Source: Bacillota bacterium (lineage in GTDB: Bacteria > Bacillota > Clostridia > Oscillospirales > Oscillospiraceae). Taken from it: a DNA stretch of 14,812 bases. Where the stretch lies: contig JAKOSQ010000193.1 in assembly GCA_029777215.1 (NCBI GenBank), positions 1 through 14,812 on the forward strand. Reading direction: 5' to 3'. A program made the translations under genes and the position numbers. Below the pieces are notes generated by a model, which did not search any database, was not told where the DNA came from, and saw only the letters and a program-made list of their open reading frames with translations. Shown piece by piece: positions 7,580 to 13,603 of the stretch. The first letter of the stretch is position 1, and the number at the start of each line of letters is the position of its first letter.

Positions 7580-8530
7580 ATGATTGAAATTGAGAAACCG
7601 CGCATCGAGTGCATCGAAAATCCGTCGGATGATTCCTATGGCAAGTTTGTAGTAGAACCTTTAGAGCGCGGTTACGGCACGACTTTGGGCAACTCTCTTC
7701 GGAGAGTGCTCCTATCCTCTCTTCCCGGTACAGCCGTTACGTCCGTCAAGATCGCAGGAGTGCAGCACGAGTTCTCCACGCTTCCCGGCGTCAAGGAGGA
7801 CATGACGGAGATCGTCCTTAACATCAAGGGCGTCATCATCAAGCTCCACAGCGACGGTCCGAAAACAGTGTATATAGAAGCAAGCGGCGAGTGCGAGGTC
7901 ACTGCCGGTTCCATCAAGGCCGACGGCGAGGTCGAGGTTCTGAACCCCGAGCACCACATCGCCACCCTTGGACCGGACGGTTATCTCTCCATGGAGATGG
8001 TCGTCGATCACGGCCGCGGCTATGTCGCCGCAGAAAAGAACAAGCTTGCGCAGCAGGTTATCGGCGTCATCCCGGTCGACTCCATCTATTCCCCGGTCCT
8101 CAAGGTCAACTACGCGGTGGAAAACACCCGCGTCGGCAACAAGACGGACTACGACAAGCTCACGCTTGAGGTTTGGACGGACAAGACCATCACTCCGCGC
8201 GACGCCGTTTCTCTCGGCGCGAAGATCCTCTGCGACCACTTCACACTTTTCACCGACCTCTCCGAGACGATTGGCTCTGAGTCCACCGTCAAGGAAAAGG
8301 TTGAAACGCAGCGAGACAAGGTGCTCGAGATGACGATCGAAGAACTTGATCTGTCCGTCCGCAGCTTCAACTGCCTCAAACGCGCGAATATCAATACCGT
8401 CGAAGACCTGATCGGCAAGACGCAGGACGAGATGATCAAGGTCAGAAATCTCGGCCGCAAGTCGCTTGAAGAAGTCGAGCACAAGCTCGCTATGATGGGA
8501 CTTTCCCTTGCCAGCGACGACAACAACTGA
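7580..8530 (+). CDS. rpoA: DNA-directed RNA polymerase subunit alpha
   Basis: A 316-residue alpha subunit, normal for Firmicutes. The N-terminal assembly domain (about residues 1-230) shows [20 protein letters not shown] and [15 protein letters not shown]. After an acidic linker comes the C-terminal DNA- and activator-binding domain (about 255-312) with [16 protein letters not shown], where R261 matches the E. coli UP-element-contacting arginine R265, and [25 protein letters not shown] lies 12 nt before the ATG and may be masked by an upstream complement. It follows rpsD by 80 nt and precedes rplQ by 77 nt. Confidence 0.98.
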   Translation: MIEIEKPRIECIENPSDDSYGKFVVEPLERGYGTTLGNSLRRVLLSSLPGTAVTSVKIAGVQHEFSTLPGVKEDMTEIVLNIKGVIIKLHSDGPKTVYIEASGECEVTAGSIKADGEVEVLNPEHHIATLGPDGYLSMEMVVDHGRGYVAAEKNKLAQQVIGVIPVDSIYSPVLKVNYAVENTRVGNKTDYDKLTLEVWTDKTITPRDAVSLGAKILCDHFTLFTDLSETIGSESTVKEKVETQRDKVLEMTIEELDLSVRSFNCLKRANINTVEDLIGKTQDEMIKVRNLGRKSLEEVEHKLAMMGLSLASDDNN

Positions 8531-8607
8531 TCGCCGCAAAGCCAGGACCACAGCCCCGGCTGAGCGCGAAAAATTCCTTTACACTTCCAAAAAGGAGGAA
8601 AACCGAA

Positions 8608-8949
8608 ATGCCCAGTAACAGAAAGCTCGGCAAGACCACCGATCAGCGCATGGCGATGCTCAGACAGCAGGTGACAGACCTTCTCGACACCGGCCGTATG
8701 GAGACCACCGTTACCCGCGCCAAGGAGATCGCCCCCCTCGCCGAGAAAATGATAACGCTTGGCAAGAACAAAGACCTTGCCAACTATCGTCAGGCTCTCT
8801 CCTTCATCACGAGAGAGGATGTTGCTAAGAAGCTCTTCGACGAGACTGCGCCGAAGTATGCCGACCGCAACGGCGGCTACACCCGCATCGTTCGCATCGG
8901 GCCTCGCCGCGGCGACGCTGCCGAGATGGCAGTGATCGAACTCGTATAA
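8608..8949 (+). CDS. rplQ: 50S ribosomal protein L17
   Basis: A 113-residue L17, which lies on the large subunit near the peptide exit tunnel. The N-terminus [20 protein letters not shown], the central [19 protein letters not shown] and the end [20 protein letters not shown] are all family signatures. AAAGGAGG is 8-10 nt before the ATG. It is the last gene of the alpha group, and a strong terminator starts seven bases after its stop codon. Confidence 0.98.
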   Translation: MPSNRKLGKTTDQRMAMLRQQVTDLLDTGRMETTVTRAKEIAPLAEKMITLGKNKDLANYRQALSFITREDVAKKLFDETAPKYADRNGGYTRIVRIGPRRGDAAEMAVIELV

Positions 8950-8955
8950 GCTCTT

Positions 8956-8990
8956 AAAAAGGAAGGCCACTTTCAGCGGCCTTCCTTTTT
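8956..8990 (+). terminator. Intrinsic terminator of the ribosomal operon
   Basis: A perfect 13-bp stem, bases 8956-8968 (five A, then GGAAGGCC) with 8978-8990 (GGCCTTCC, then five T), closes a 9-nt loop. The 3' arm ends in the T run needed for Rho-independent release. Because the 5' arm starts with a run of As it can also work on the opposite strand, which fits the convergent arrangement with spoVAC. Confidence 0.96.
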
Positions 8991-9104
8991 GATTTGGTTC
9001 TCGCGCTCCGGCGCTCGCAAAGTGCCCCCGCAGAGAAACGAATTCCCCGAGGGGACGAATCCTATCATTTTCGTCCGTCAGACCGCGTCAAAGAAAAACC
9101 TTAT

Positions 9105-9136
9105 CGCGCAGTTTCCCGCTTGCGGGAAACTGCGCG
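9105..9136. repeat. Perfect 15-bp inverted repeat in convergent region
   Basis: Bases 9105-9119 (CGCGCAGTTTCCCGC) are exactly repeated in reverse complement at 9122-9136, with only TT between them. Read on the - strand, the stem is followed 6 nt later by TTTTTCTTT (9098-9090), so it may terminate spoVAC transcripts about 100 nt after its stop. Read on the + strand it is followed by AACTTATTTT, a weaker tract. It could also extrude as a cruciform. The rest of 8991-9236 shows no gene, only scattered GGGGACGA-like motifs. Confidence 0.75.
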
Positions 9137-9236
9137 AACTTATTTTCCAACGAAATTTTCCGACTTCGCAGAGTCCGCGGATGGACGGGGAACGATAGGC
9201 CGATCGGACGAGAAACAGGGGACGATGGGACGGGTC

Positions 9237-9701
9237 TTATTTGGCTTTGGTGAAGGCGGTCGTCAGGTAGTAGATGAGGCCGTAGACCACTGAGGCGGAG
9301 ATGCCGTAGGTGATGACGGGGCCGGAGATAATGAACATTTTCGCGCCTGTGCCGGTCACGAAGCCCTCCGTTTTGAACTCTAAAGCCGGGGCGACCACTG
9401 AGTTTGCAAAGCCCGTGATCGGCACGAGCGTGCCCGCGCCGCCAATCTTCGCGAGGTCGTCGTAGACGCCGATGCCCGTCAGCAGCGCGCCGAGGAAAAC
9501 GAGCGTCACGCTCACGAGCGTCGCCGCAAGCTCCTGCGCCATACCCGCGCCCGTGTAGACCTCAAACAGCGCTTGACCGACGCAGCAGATCGCGCCGCCG
9601 ACGGCGAAGGCACGCAGCAGATCGCCGGCGAGGGTCGAACTCGGTGACATTTCCTTCACATAAGCGCCGTAGGCCGACTTGGACATATTGAAATAGCTCA
9701 T
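9237..9701 (-). CDS. spoVAC: Stage V sporulation protein AC
   Basis: A 154-residue membrane protein with hydrophobic segments at about residues 28-48, 57-78 and 125-148. The conserved core LTGIGVYDDLAKIGGAG and LVPITGFANSVVAPALEFK (about 74-110) matches SpoVAC rather than SpoVAE. SpoVA proteins sit in the spore inner membrane and move calcium-dipicolinic acid in sporulation and germination; B. subtilis SpoVAC behaves as a mechanosensitive channel. Here it stands alone, without spoVAD or spoVAE beside it in this window. GGGAGG lies 7-8 nt before the ATG but is part of a hairpin. The partner genes must lie elsewhere or be absent. Confidence 0.9.
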   Translation of the reverse strand: MSYFNMSKSAYGAYVKEMSPSSTLAGDLLRAFAVGGAICCVGQALFEVYTGAGMAQELAATLVSVTLVFLGALLTGIGVYDDLAKIGGAGTLVPITGFANSVVAPALEFKTEGFVTGTGAKMFIISGPVITYGISASVVYGLIYYLTTAFTKAK

Positions 9702-9746
9702 AAAAAAACCTCCCTGCAGAACACGCTTAGTGTGTCCGGCAGGGAG
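9702..9746 (-). terminator. Terminator-like hairpin covering the spoVAC ribosome-binding site
   Basis: Reading the - strand, CTCCCTGC (9746-9739) pairs with GCAGGGAG (9717-9710). An inner ACAC/GTGT pairing (9735-9732 with 9724-9721) extends it. The 3' arm contains the spoVAC Shine-Dalgarno and is followed by seven Ts (9708-9702) that touch the ATG. The shape is that of an intrinsic terminator for the upstream 136-residue gene, but its position means it also controls access to the spoVAC start. Confidence 0.65.
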
Positions 9747-9759
9747 AAAATTATGAGCC

Positions 9760-9776
9760 GCGGACGCGCAGTCCGC
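9760..9776 (-). terminator. Hairpin just after the 136-residue gene
   Basis: GCGGAC and GTCCGC (9760-9765 and 9771-9776) form a 6-bp stem with a 5-nt loop, 6 nt after the stop codon of the upstream - strand gene. A short TTTT follows about 10 nt beyond the stem. It is a weak terminator at best and may act together with the next hairpin. Confidence 0.35.
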
Positions 9777-9781
9777 CGAGC

Positions 9782-10192
9782 TTACTGGTTGTTGAGGCTG
9801 ATATTTTCGACGCCGTTGAGCTCGAATTCGTCCATATAGCTGTCCATACGGGCGGTGAGCTCGGTGAGATCGTCCGGGTTGAGGTGTTCGTCCGTCATGT
9901 CGCGGCGGGCCAACTCCTCGGCCAGAATGTCGAAAAAGACGGCGTCCTCATAGTCCGCGATCGCATCGTGGATGCCGCCCTCCTCATAGGCCTGCGAGGG
10001 GAAGATGTGTCCGTAATAATTCTGCGCAAGCTCCGGCAGACCGTTTTTTGCCGCGAGCGTGAAAAACTTTTCCTGCAGATCGTCGTATTCCTCAAAACGA
10101 TCGTTGCCGCGCGTCGAGTTCAAAATCCAGTTTCCGACGTAGACAAGATCGAGCAAATGACGAAATTCCCTGGTTGAGAGGGTGATGTCCAT
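9782..10192 (-). CDS. Acidic 136-residue protein of unknown function
   Basis: I do not recognise the family. The protein has 136 residues, is rich in Asp and Glu, and is probably mostly helical and cytosolic: there is no signal peptide, membrane segment or cysteine cluster. Noticeable stretches are LSTREFRHLLDLVYVGNWIL (residues 5-24), the aromatic centre AQNYYGHIFPSQAYEEGG, and ADYEDAVFFDILAEELARRD. A strong GAAAGGAGG lies 8 nt before the ATG and a plausible sigma-A promoter is at 10336-10364, so it looks like a real, expressed gene. It is upstream of spoVAC on the same strand with an 80-nt gap that holds two hairpins, so co-transcription is uncertain. Confidence 0.75.
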   Translation of the reverse strand: MDITLSTREFRHLLDLVYVGNWILNSTRGNDRFEEYDDLQEKFFTLAAKNGLPELAQNYYGHIFPSQAYEEGGIHDAIADYEDAVFFDILAEELARRDMTDEHLNPDDLTELTARMDSYMDEFELNGVENISLNNQ

Positions 10193-10211
10193 GATAACGG
10201 CCTCCTTTCAA

Positions 10212-10292
10212 GGCGCGCAACGCGCCAGAGCCTTTTCAGGCTGACACGGAAAGGGCCCGTGCCGCAAAGTATGCCCGGCAGAAGAAACCGGG
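10212..10292 (-). promoter_or_regulatory. Multi-hairpin 5' leader of the unknown gene
   Basis: Between the predicted - strand promoter and the ribosome-binding site at 10201-10209, four short stems lie side by side. They are CCCGG 10274-10278 with CCGGG 10288-10292; CACGG 10245-10249 with CCGTG 10257-10261; AGCCT 10229-10233 with AGGCT 10238-10242; and GGCGCG 10212-10217 with CGCGCC 10221-10226. The last one ends 3 nt from the Shine-Dalgarno. Short stems are common by chance in GC-rich DNA, so function is only suggested. No known riboswitch was recognised. Confidence 0.35.
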
Positions 10293-10335
10293 AAAAAGAA
10301 AGCGCCGCCGAAGCGCGCAATGATCCTCTGCCAAC

Positions 10336-10364
10336 AGTATAGCAAAAAGCAGCGGAGATTTCCA
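10336..10364 (-). promoter_or_regulatory. Sigma-A-like promoter for the 136-residue gene
   Basis: On the - strand, TGGAAA (10364-10359) is separated by 17 bp from TATACT (10341-10336). The -10 box differs from TATAAT at one position and the -35 box matches 4 of 6. The predicted start near 10329 gives a leader of about 137 nt. It is divergent from the murI promoter. Confidence 0.6.
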
Positions 10365-10405
10365 CTGTTTTTACGCACAAACTCTCATACATTATGGCCG
10401 GAACC

Positions 10406-10434
10406 TTGCAATATATTTCAAAGCGCGGTATGAT
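10406..10434 (+). promoter_or_regulatory. Sigma-A promoter of murI
   Basis: TTGCAA (10406-10411), a 17-bp spacer and TATGAT (10429-10434) make a good housekeeping promoter. Transcription would start near 10441, giving a leader of about 55 nt. The 303-nt gap 10193-10495 therefore holds two divergent promoters and two leaders, and no gene. Confidence 0.75.
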
Positions 10435-10454
10435 GATACGGCATTAAATCAGAC

Positions 10455-10495
10455 AGGAGTGTCGGTCCGTCACGGACGGACCGAAGAAAAGAGCT
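10455..10495 (+). promoter_or_regulatory. murI leader: Shine-Dalgarno, hairpin, start codon
   Basis: The only good Shine-Dalgarno is AGGAG at 10455-10459, 36 nt before the ATG. Between them is a perfect 10-bp hairpin, TCGGTCCGTC 10462-10471 with GACGGACCGA 10475-10484, loop ACG. With the hairpin folded away the remaining spacing is about 13 nt. No in-frame start codon lies between the site and 10496. A weak AAAAGAG directly before the ATG is too close to be a good alternative. Confidence 0.6.
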
Positions 10496-11326
10496 ATGGA
10501 TAAAAGACCGATCGGGGTGTTCGACTCCGGGCTTGGCGGCCTCACGGCGGCATCTGAGCTCGCGGAACTGCTCCCCGGCGAAAAGATCGTCTATCTTGGC
10601 GATTCCAATAATATGCCCTACGGCGAAAAGTCTCGCGAGGAGATCATCCGCATGTCCCGCGCCGACCTCGCCTTTCTGCTCTCCATGGATGTGAAGGCCG
10701 TGCTCGTCGCATGCGGCACCGCGACCTCCAACGCGCTCGACGTGCTCGAGCAGGAGAGCCCCGTTCCAATATACGGCGTGGTCGAGCCCGCCGTGCGCGA
10801 AGCGGTGTCGGCGACCGAAAACGAGCGCGTCGGCGTGCTCGCCACGCGCGCGACGATACGGGCCGGCAACTTCGAGCGCCTGCTGCACGCGGTCGCGCCG
10901 CAGCTCTCTGTAACCTCGCAGGCCTGTCCGAAATTTGCCACCATGGTCGAGGACGGCATTTTTGAAAAAACAGACCCGCGCGTGGCGCACGCGGTCGCGG
11001 AATATCTCCCGCCTCTGCGCGAGGCCGGAGTCGACACGATCATCCTCGGCTGCACCCATTATCCGCTGCTCGCGGACATCATCTCCGAATACATGGGCGG
11101 CGGTGTGCGGCTCATCTCGTCCGGCGCGGCGGCGGCGCGGCGGCTGTGCGCGGACCTGCGCGACGCGGACACCCTTTCGGACGGCGCCTGCGGCGGCACG
11201 CGCTACTTCACAACCGGAGACGGCGGCGCCTTCGCCCGCACGGCGGCGCTCATGCTGCGGCGGGATATCTCCAGGCAGCTGCACTGCATAGAACCCTTTG
11301 ACAAGGGCCCCGGGCGCATGGTATAA
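10496..11326 (+). CDS. murI: Glutamate racemase
   Basis: A 276-residue cofactor-free racemase that supplies D-glutamate for peptidoglycan. The N-terminal PIGVFDSGLGGLT (residues 5-17, with D10 and S11 at the active site), the YLGDSNNMPYG segment (33-43), and the two catalytic cysteines C73 (ACGTATSNA) and C186 (LGCTHYPLL) are in the expected places. The first cysteine motif has Gly where the well-studied enzymes have Asn (CNTA). The start is the only one possible in the leader. The stop codon TAA is also part of the -10 box of the next promoter. It is probably monocistronic, or reads through weakly into the DUF1934-argS pair. Confidence 0.95.
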   Translation: MDKRPIGVFDSGLGGLTAASELAELLPGEKIVYLGDSNNMPYGEKSREEIIRMSRADLAFLLSMDVKAVLVACGTATSNALDVLEQESPVPIYGVVEPAVREAVSATENERVGVLATRATIRAGNFERLLHAVAPQLSVTSQACPKFATMVEDGIFEKTDPRVAHAVAEYLPPLREAGVDTIILGCTHYPLLADIISEYMGGGVRLISSGAAAARRLCADLRDADTLSDGACGGTRYFTTGDGGAFARTAALMLRRDISRQLHCIEPFDKGPGRMV

Positions 11327-11327
11327 T
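11298..11327 (+). promoter_or_regulatory. Consensus sigma-A promoter inside the murI 3' end
   Basis: TTGACA (11298-11303), an 18-bp spacer and TATAAT (11322-11327) match the consensus in all 12 positions, and TGG just before the -10 makes it an extended -10 element. The -35 box encodes part of the penultimate codons of murI (Phe-Asp-Lys), and the -10 box contains the murI stop codon. The start would be near 11334, giving a leader of about 54 nt with a 6-bp hairpin at 11355-11370 (TTCCGC/GCGGAA). It should drive the DUF1934 gene and argS. Confidence 0.9.
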
Positions 11328-11387
11328 ACCCATTACTGAATTTTTACCCATGTTTTCCGCTCCGGCGGAACCGGAAAAGGACCATCC

Positions 11388-11828
11388 ATGAAAATGAAAG
11401 ATGTCATCATTTCAATAAAAGGCACCCAAAACGACGCGGACGGCGAGGACAGCGAGATCGAACTCGTGACCGACGGCCAGTTTTCGTTTGAAAACGGCGA
11501 GGGCGTGTTCAGCTATATGGAGAGCGAACTCACGGGTCTCGAGGGCACCAAGACCTCGTTCACGATCAGCCCGCTGGGTGTCGTCCTCTCGCGGGAGGGC
11601 AGCCTCAACAGCAGCATGATTTTTGAAAAGGGCCGAAAGCACGAGTTTGTGTATGAAACGCCCTACGGCTCGACCACGATGGGCGTCGACACCAAAAAGC
11701 TCAGCGTCGACTTCAACGAGCACGGCGGCGACATGGAGATCGAGTACGTTGTCGATTTTCAGCACGCGGTCGTGGGCTACAACCAGTTTCGCATTAACGT
11801 GAGTGAACAGAATAAAGGAAGCGTGTAA
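11388..11828 (+). CDS. DUF1934 (YwiB-like) beta-barrel protein
   Basis: A 146-residue protein whose pattern of alternating strands and position directly before argS match the DUF1934/YwiB family, a lipocalin-like small beta-barrel of unknown function; B. subtilis ywiB is also next to argS. Characteristic segments are DVIISIKGTQ at the start, YMESELTGLEGTKTSF, EGSLNSSMIFEKGRKHEFVY and MEIEYVVDFQHAVVGYNQF near the end. Start 11388 is preferred over 11394 because AAAAGGA ends 6 nt before it. It has no signal peptide or membrane segment. The stop codon abuts the argS ATG, so translation is likely coupled. Confidence 0.85.
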   Translation: MKMKDVIISIKGTQNDADGEDSEIELVTDGQFSFENGEGVFSYMESELTGLEGTKTSFTISPLGVVLSREGSLNSSMIFEKGRKHEFVYETPYGSTTMGVDTKKLSVDFNEHGGDMEIEYVVDFQHAVVGYNQFRINVSEQNKGSV

Positions 11829-13520
11829 ATGGCTAATCTGATCGAAGAAGCAAAGCTCGCCGTTGGCGAGCTCCTTGAAAAGGCATATAACAAGGCTCTC
11901 GCGGCAGGGGAGCTGCCGGAAGGCGGCCTGCCCGCCGGCAATGTCGAGATCCCGAAGGACGTGAAAAACGGCGACTGGGCAGCGAACCACGCCATGGCCG
12001 GCGCGAAGACGCTCAAGCTGCCCCCGCGCAAGATCGCGGAGGCGCTGTGCGCGAACATTGACCTCACGGACAGCTACTTCTCCGCCGTCGAGATCGCGGG
12101 CCCCGGCTTTCTCAATTTCCGCCTCGGCGACAAGTGGTTCGCGGAGGTCATCGCCGCCGTACGCGGCGAGGGGAAGGACTATGGCTGTTCGAACGAGGGC
12201 AGGGGCGAGCGTGTGATGGTCGAGTTCGTCTCGGCAAACCCGACCGGCCCCATGACCATCGGCAACGCGCGCGGCGGCGTGCTGGGCGACGCGCTGGCCT
12301 CCGTCATGCAGCGCGCGGGCTACGACGTCTGGCGCGAGTTCTACGTCAACGACGCCGGCAACCAGGTCGACCTCTTCGGCAAGTCCATCGAGGCCCGCTA
12401 CCTCCAGATCATAAAGGGCGAGGACGCCGTCGAGTTCCCGGAAAACGGCTACCACGGCGACGACATCTGTGCGCTCGCAAAGCTCATCCGCGAGCGCGAC
12501 GGGGAAAAGTACCTTAACATGCCGTCGGACGAGCGCTGCAAGGCTTTCGTCGACTTCGGCCTGCCCTACAACATTGAGCTCATGAAAAAGCACCTCGCGC
12601 GCTACCGCATCAGCTTCGACCAGTGGTTTCTGGAGTCGAGCCTGCACGAGAGCGGCTATGTCGCGGACACCGTGAAGCTTCTCGAGGACGCGGGCCTGAC
12701 CTATGAAAAGGACGGCGCACTCTGGCTCAAAAACACCGATCTCGGCGCGGACAAGGACGAGGTTCTGCGCCGCTCCAACGGTTTTTACACCTACTATGCG
12801 GTCGACATTGCCTACCACCGCAACAAGTTCATTGAGCGCGGCTTTGAGCGCGTCATCGACGTCTGGGGCGCGGACCACCACGGACACGCCATCCGCTTCG
12901 CCGCTTCGATGAAGGCCCCGGCCCTCGGATTGCAGGACAAGAAGCTCGACTTCCTCATCATGCAGATGGTCCGCCTCATCCGCGACGGCGAGACGGTCAA
13001 GGTCTCCAAGCGCACGGGCAAGGCTCTCACGCTCAACGACCTCATGGACGACATCGGCGTGGACGCCTGCCGCTTCTTCTTCAACGCGAAGCCGGACTCC
13101 CACCTCGAATTTGATCTCGACCTCGCCATCCGTCAGGACAGCGAGAACCCGGTCTACTACGTCCAGTACGCGCACGCACGCATCTGCACGCTGATTGCCG
13201 CGCTCGCGGACGAGGGTGTGAAGGTGCCCGAAACTTTCGATGCGACGCTGCTGCAGGACGAGCAGGAAAAGGCGCTTGTTAAGGTGCTCGCGAGCTTCAC
13301 GGAGGAGATCCGCCAGGCGGCGCTCACCTACGACCCGTCGCGTATCAACCGCTACGTCATTGACGTCGCGGCGCACTTCCACCGCTTCTACGCGGCCTGC
13401 CGCATCAAGGACGCGGAGCCGGCCCTGCGCGACGCGCGGCTGGCACTGTGCGACTGCACGAAGACGGTCATTGAAAATGCGCTGGAGATCATCGGCGTGT
13501 CTGCGCCAGAAAAGATGTAA
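11829..13520 (+). CDS. argS: Arginyl-tRNA synthetase
   Basis: A 563-residue class I synthetase that charges tRNA-Arg. The N-terminal Add-1 domain (about residues 1-110, ending GPGFLNFRLG) is followed by the Rossmann catalytic core with VEFVSANPTGP (131-141) and a HIGH-equivalent TIGN at 143-146, where ArgRS normally has His first. Next come FYVNDAGNQV, GADHHGH and the KMSKS-equivalent KVSKR at 391-395. The DALR anticodon-binding domain (about 440-563) is present, with NPVYYVQYAHARI at its start. AAAGGAAG precedes the ATG, which abuts the DUF1934 stop. It ends in a strong terminator. Confidence 0.97.
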   Translation: MANLIEEAKLAVGELLEKAYNKALAAGELPEGGLPAGNVEIPKDVKNGDWAANHAMAGAKTLKLPPRKIAEALCANIDLTDSYFSAVEIAGPGFLNFRLGDKWFAEVIAAVRGEGKDYGCSNEGRGERVMVEFVSANPTGPMTIGNARGGVLGDALASVMQRAGYDVWREFYVNDAGNQVDLFGKSIEARYLQIIKGEDAVEFPENGYHGDDICALAKLIRERDGEKYLNMPSDERCKAFVDFGLPYNIELMKKHLARYRISFDQWFLESSLHESGYVADTVKLLEDAGLTYEKDGALWLKNTDLGADKDEVLRRSNGFYTYYAVDIAYHRNKFIERGFERVIDVWGADHHGHAIRFAASMKAPALGLQDKKLDFLIMQMVRLIRDGETVKVSKRTGKALTLNDLMDDIGVDACRFFFNAKPDSHLEFDLDLAIRQDSENPVYYVQYAHARICTLIAALADEGVKVPETFDATLLQDEQEKALVKVLASFTEEIRQAALTYDPSRINRYVIDVAAHFHRFYAACRIKDAEPALRDARLALCDCTKTVIENALEIIGVSAPEKM

Positions 13521-13541
13521 GCTTCTTACCGAACCGGTATG

Positions 13542-13580
13542 AGGGGTTTCGGGGGCTGTGCCCCCGGAACCCCTTTTTTT
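13542..13580 (+). terminator. Intrinsic terminator after argS
   Basis: GGGGTTTCGGGGGC (13543-13556) pairs with GCCCCCGGAACCCC (13560-13573) over 14 bp with one G-U pair and a TGT loop, followed by seven Ts (13574-13580). It begins 22 nt after the argS stop. Confidence 0.96.
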
Positions 13581-13603
13581 CGCGCCCACAGGACGCGGGG
13601 GAT

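Noticed and set aside
8989..9293. Two short + strand frames after the rplQ terminator
   Set aside because: They start inside or just after a terminator, have no ribosome-binding site, span the palindrome, and run antisense into spoVAC.
9749..9778. A sigma-G-like promoter for spoVAC, with CATAATT at 9755-9749 on the - strand
   Set aside because: The -10 resembles the sigma-G box, but no TGnATA-like -35 is found at 17-18 bp upstream, so it is not strong enough to annotate.
10120..10392. A 90-codon - strand frame across the divergent promoter region
   Set aside because: It would begin upstream of the predicted - strand promoter, overlaps the unknown gene in another frame, and has no ribosome-binding site or domain.
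11412..13589. A 725-codon open frame antisense to DUF1934 and argS
   Set aside because: It mirrors the codon bias of the two sense genes, has no ribosome-binding site or recognisable domain, and the sense strand encodes clear ArgRS. The same holds for the antisense frames at 504-1367, 1418-2053, 2802-3866, 4499-5248, 6384-7241 and 7712-8551.
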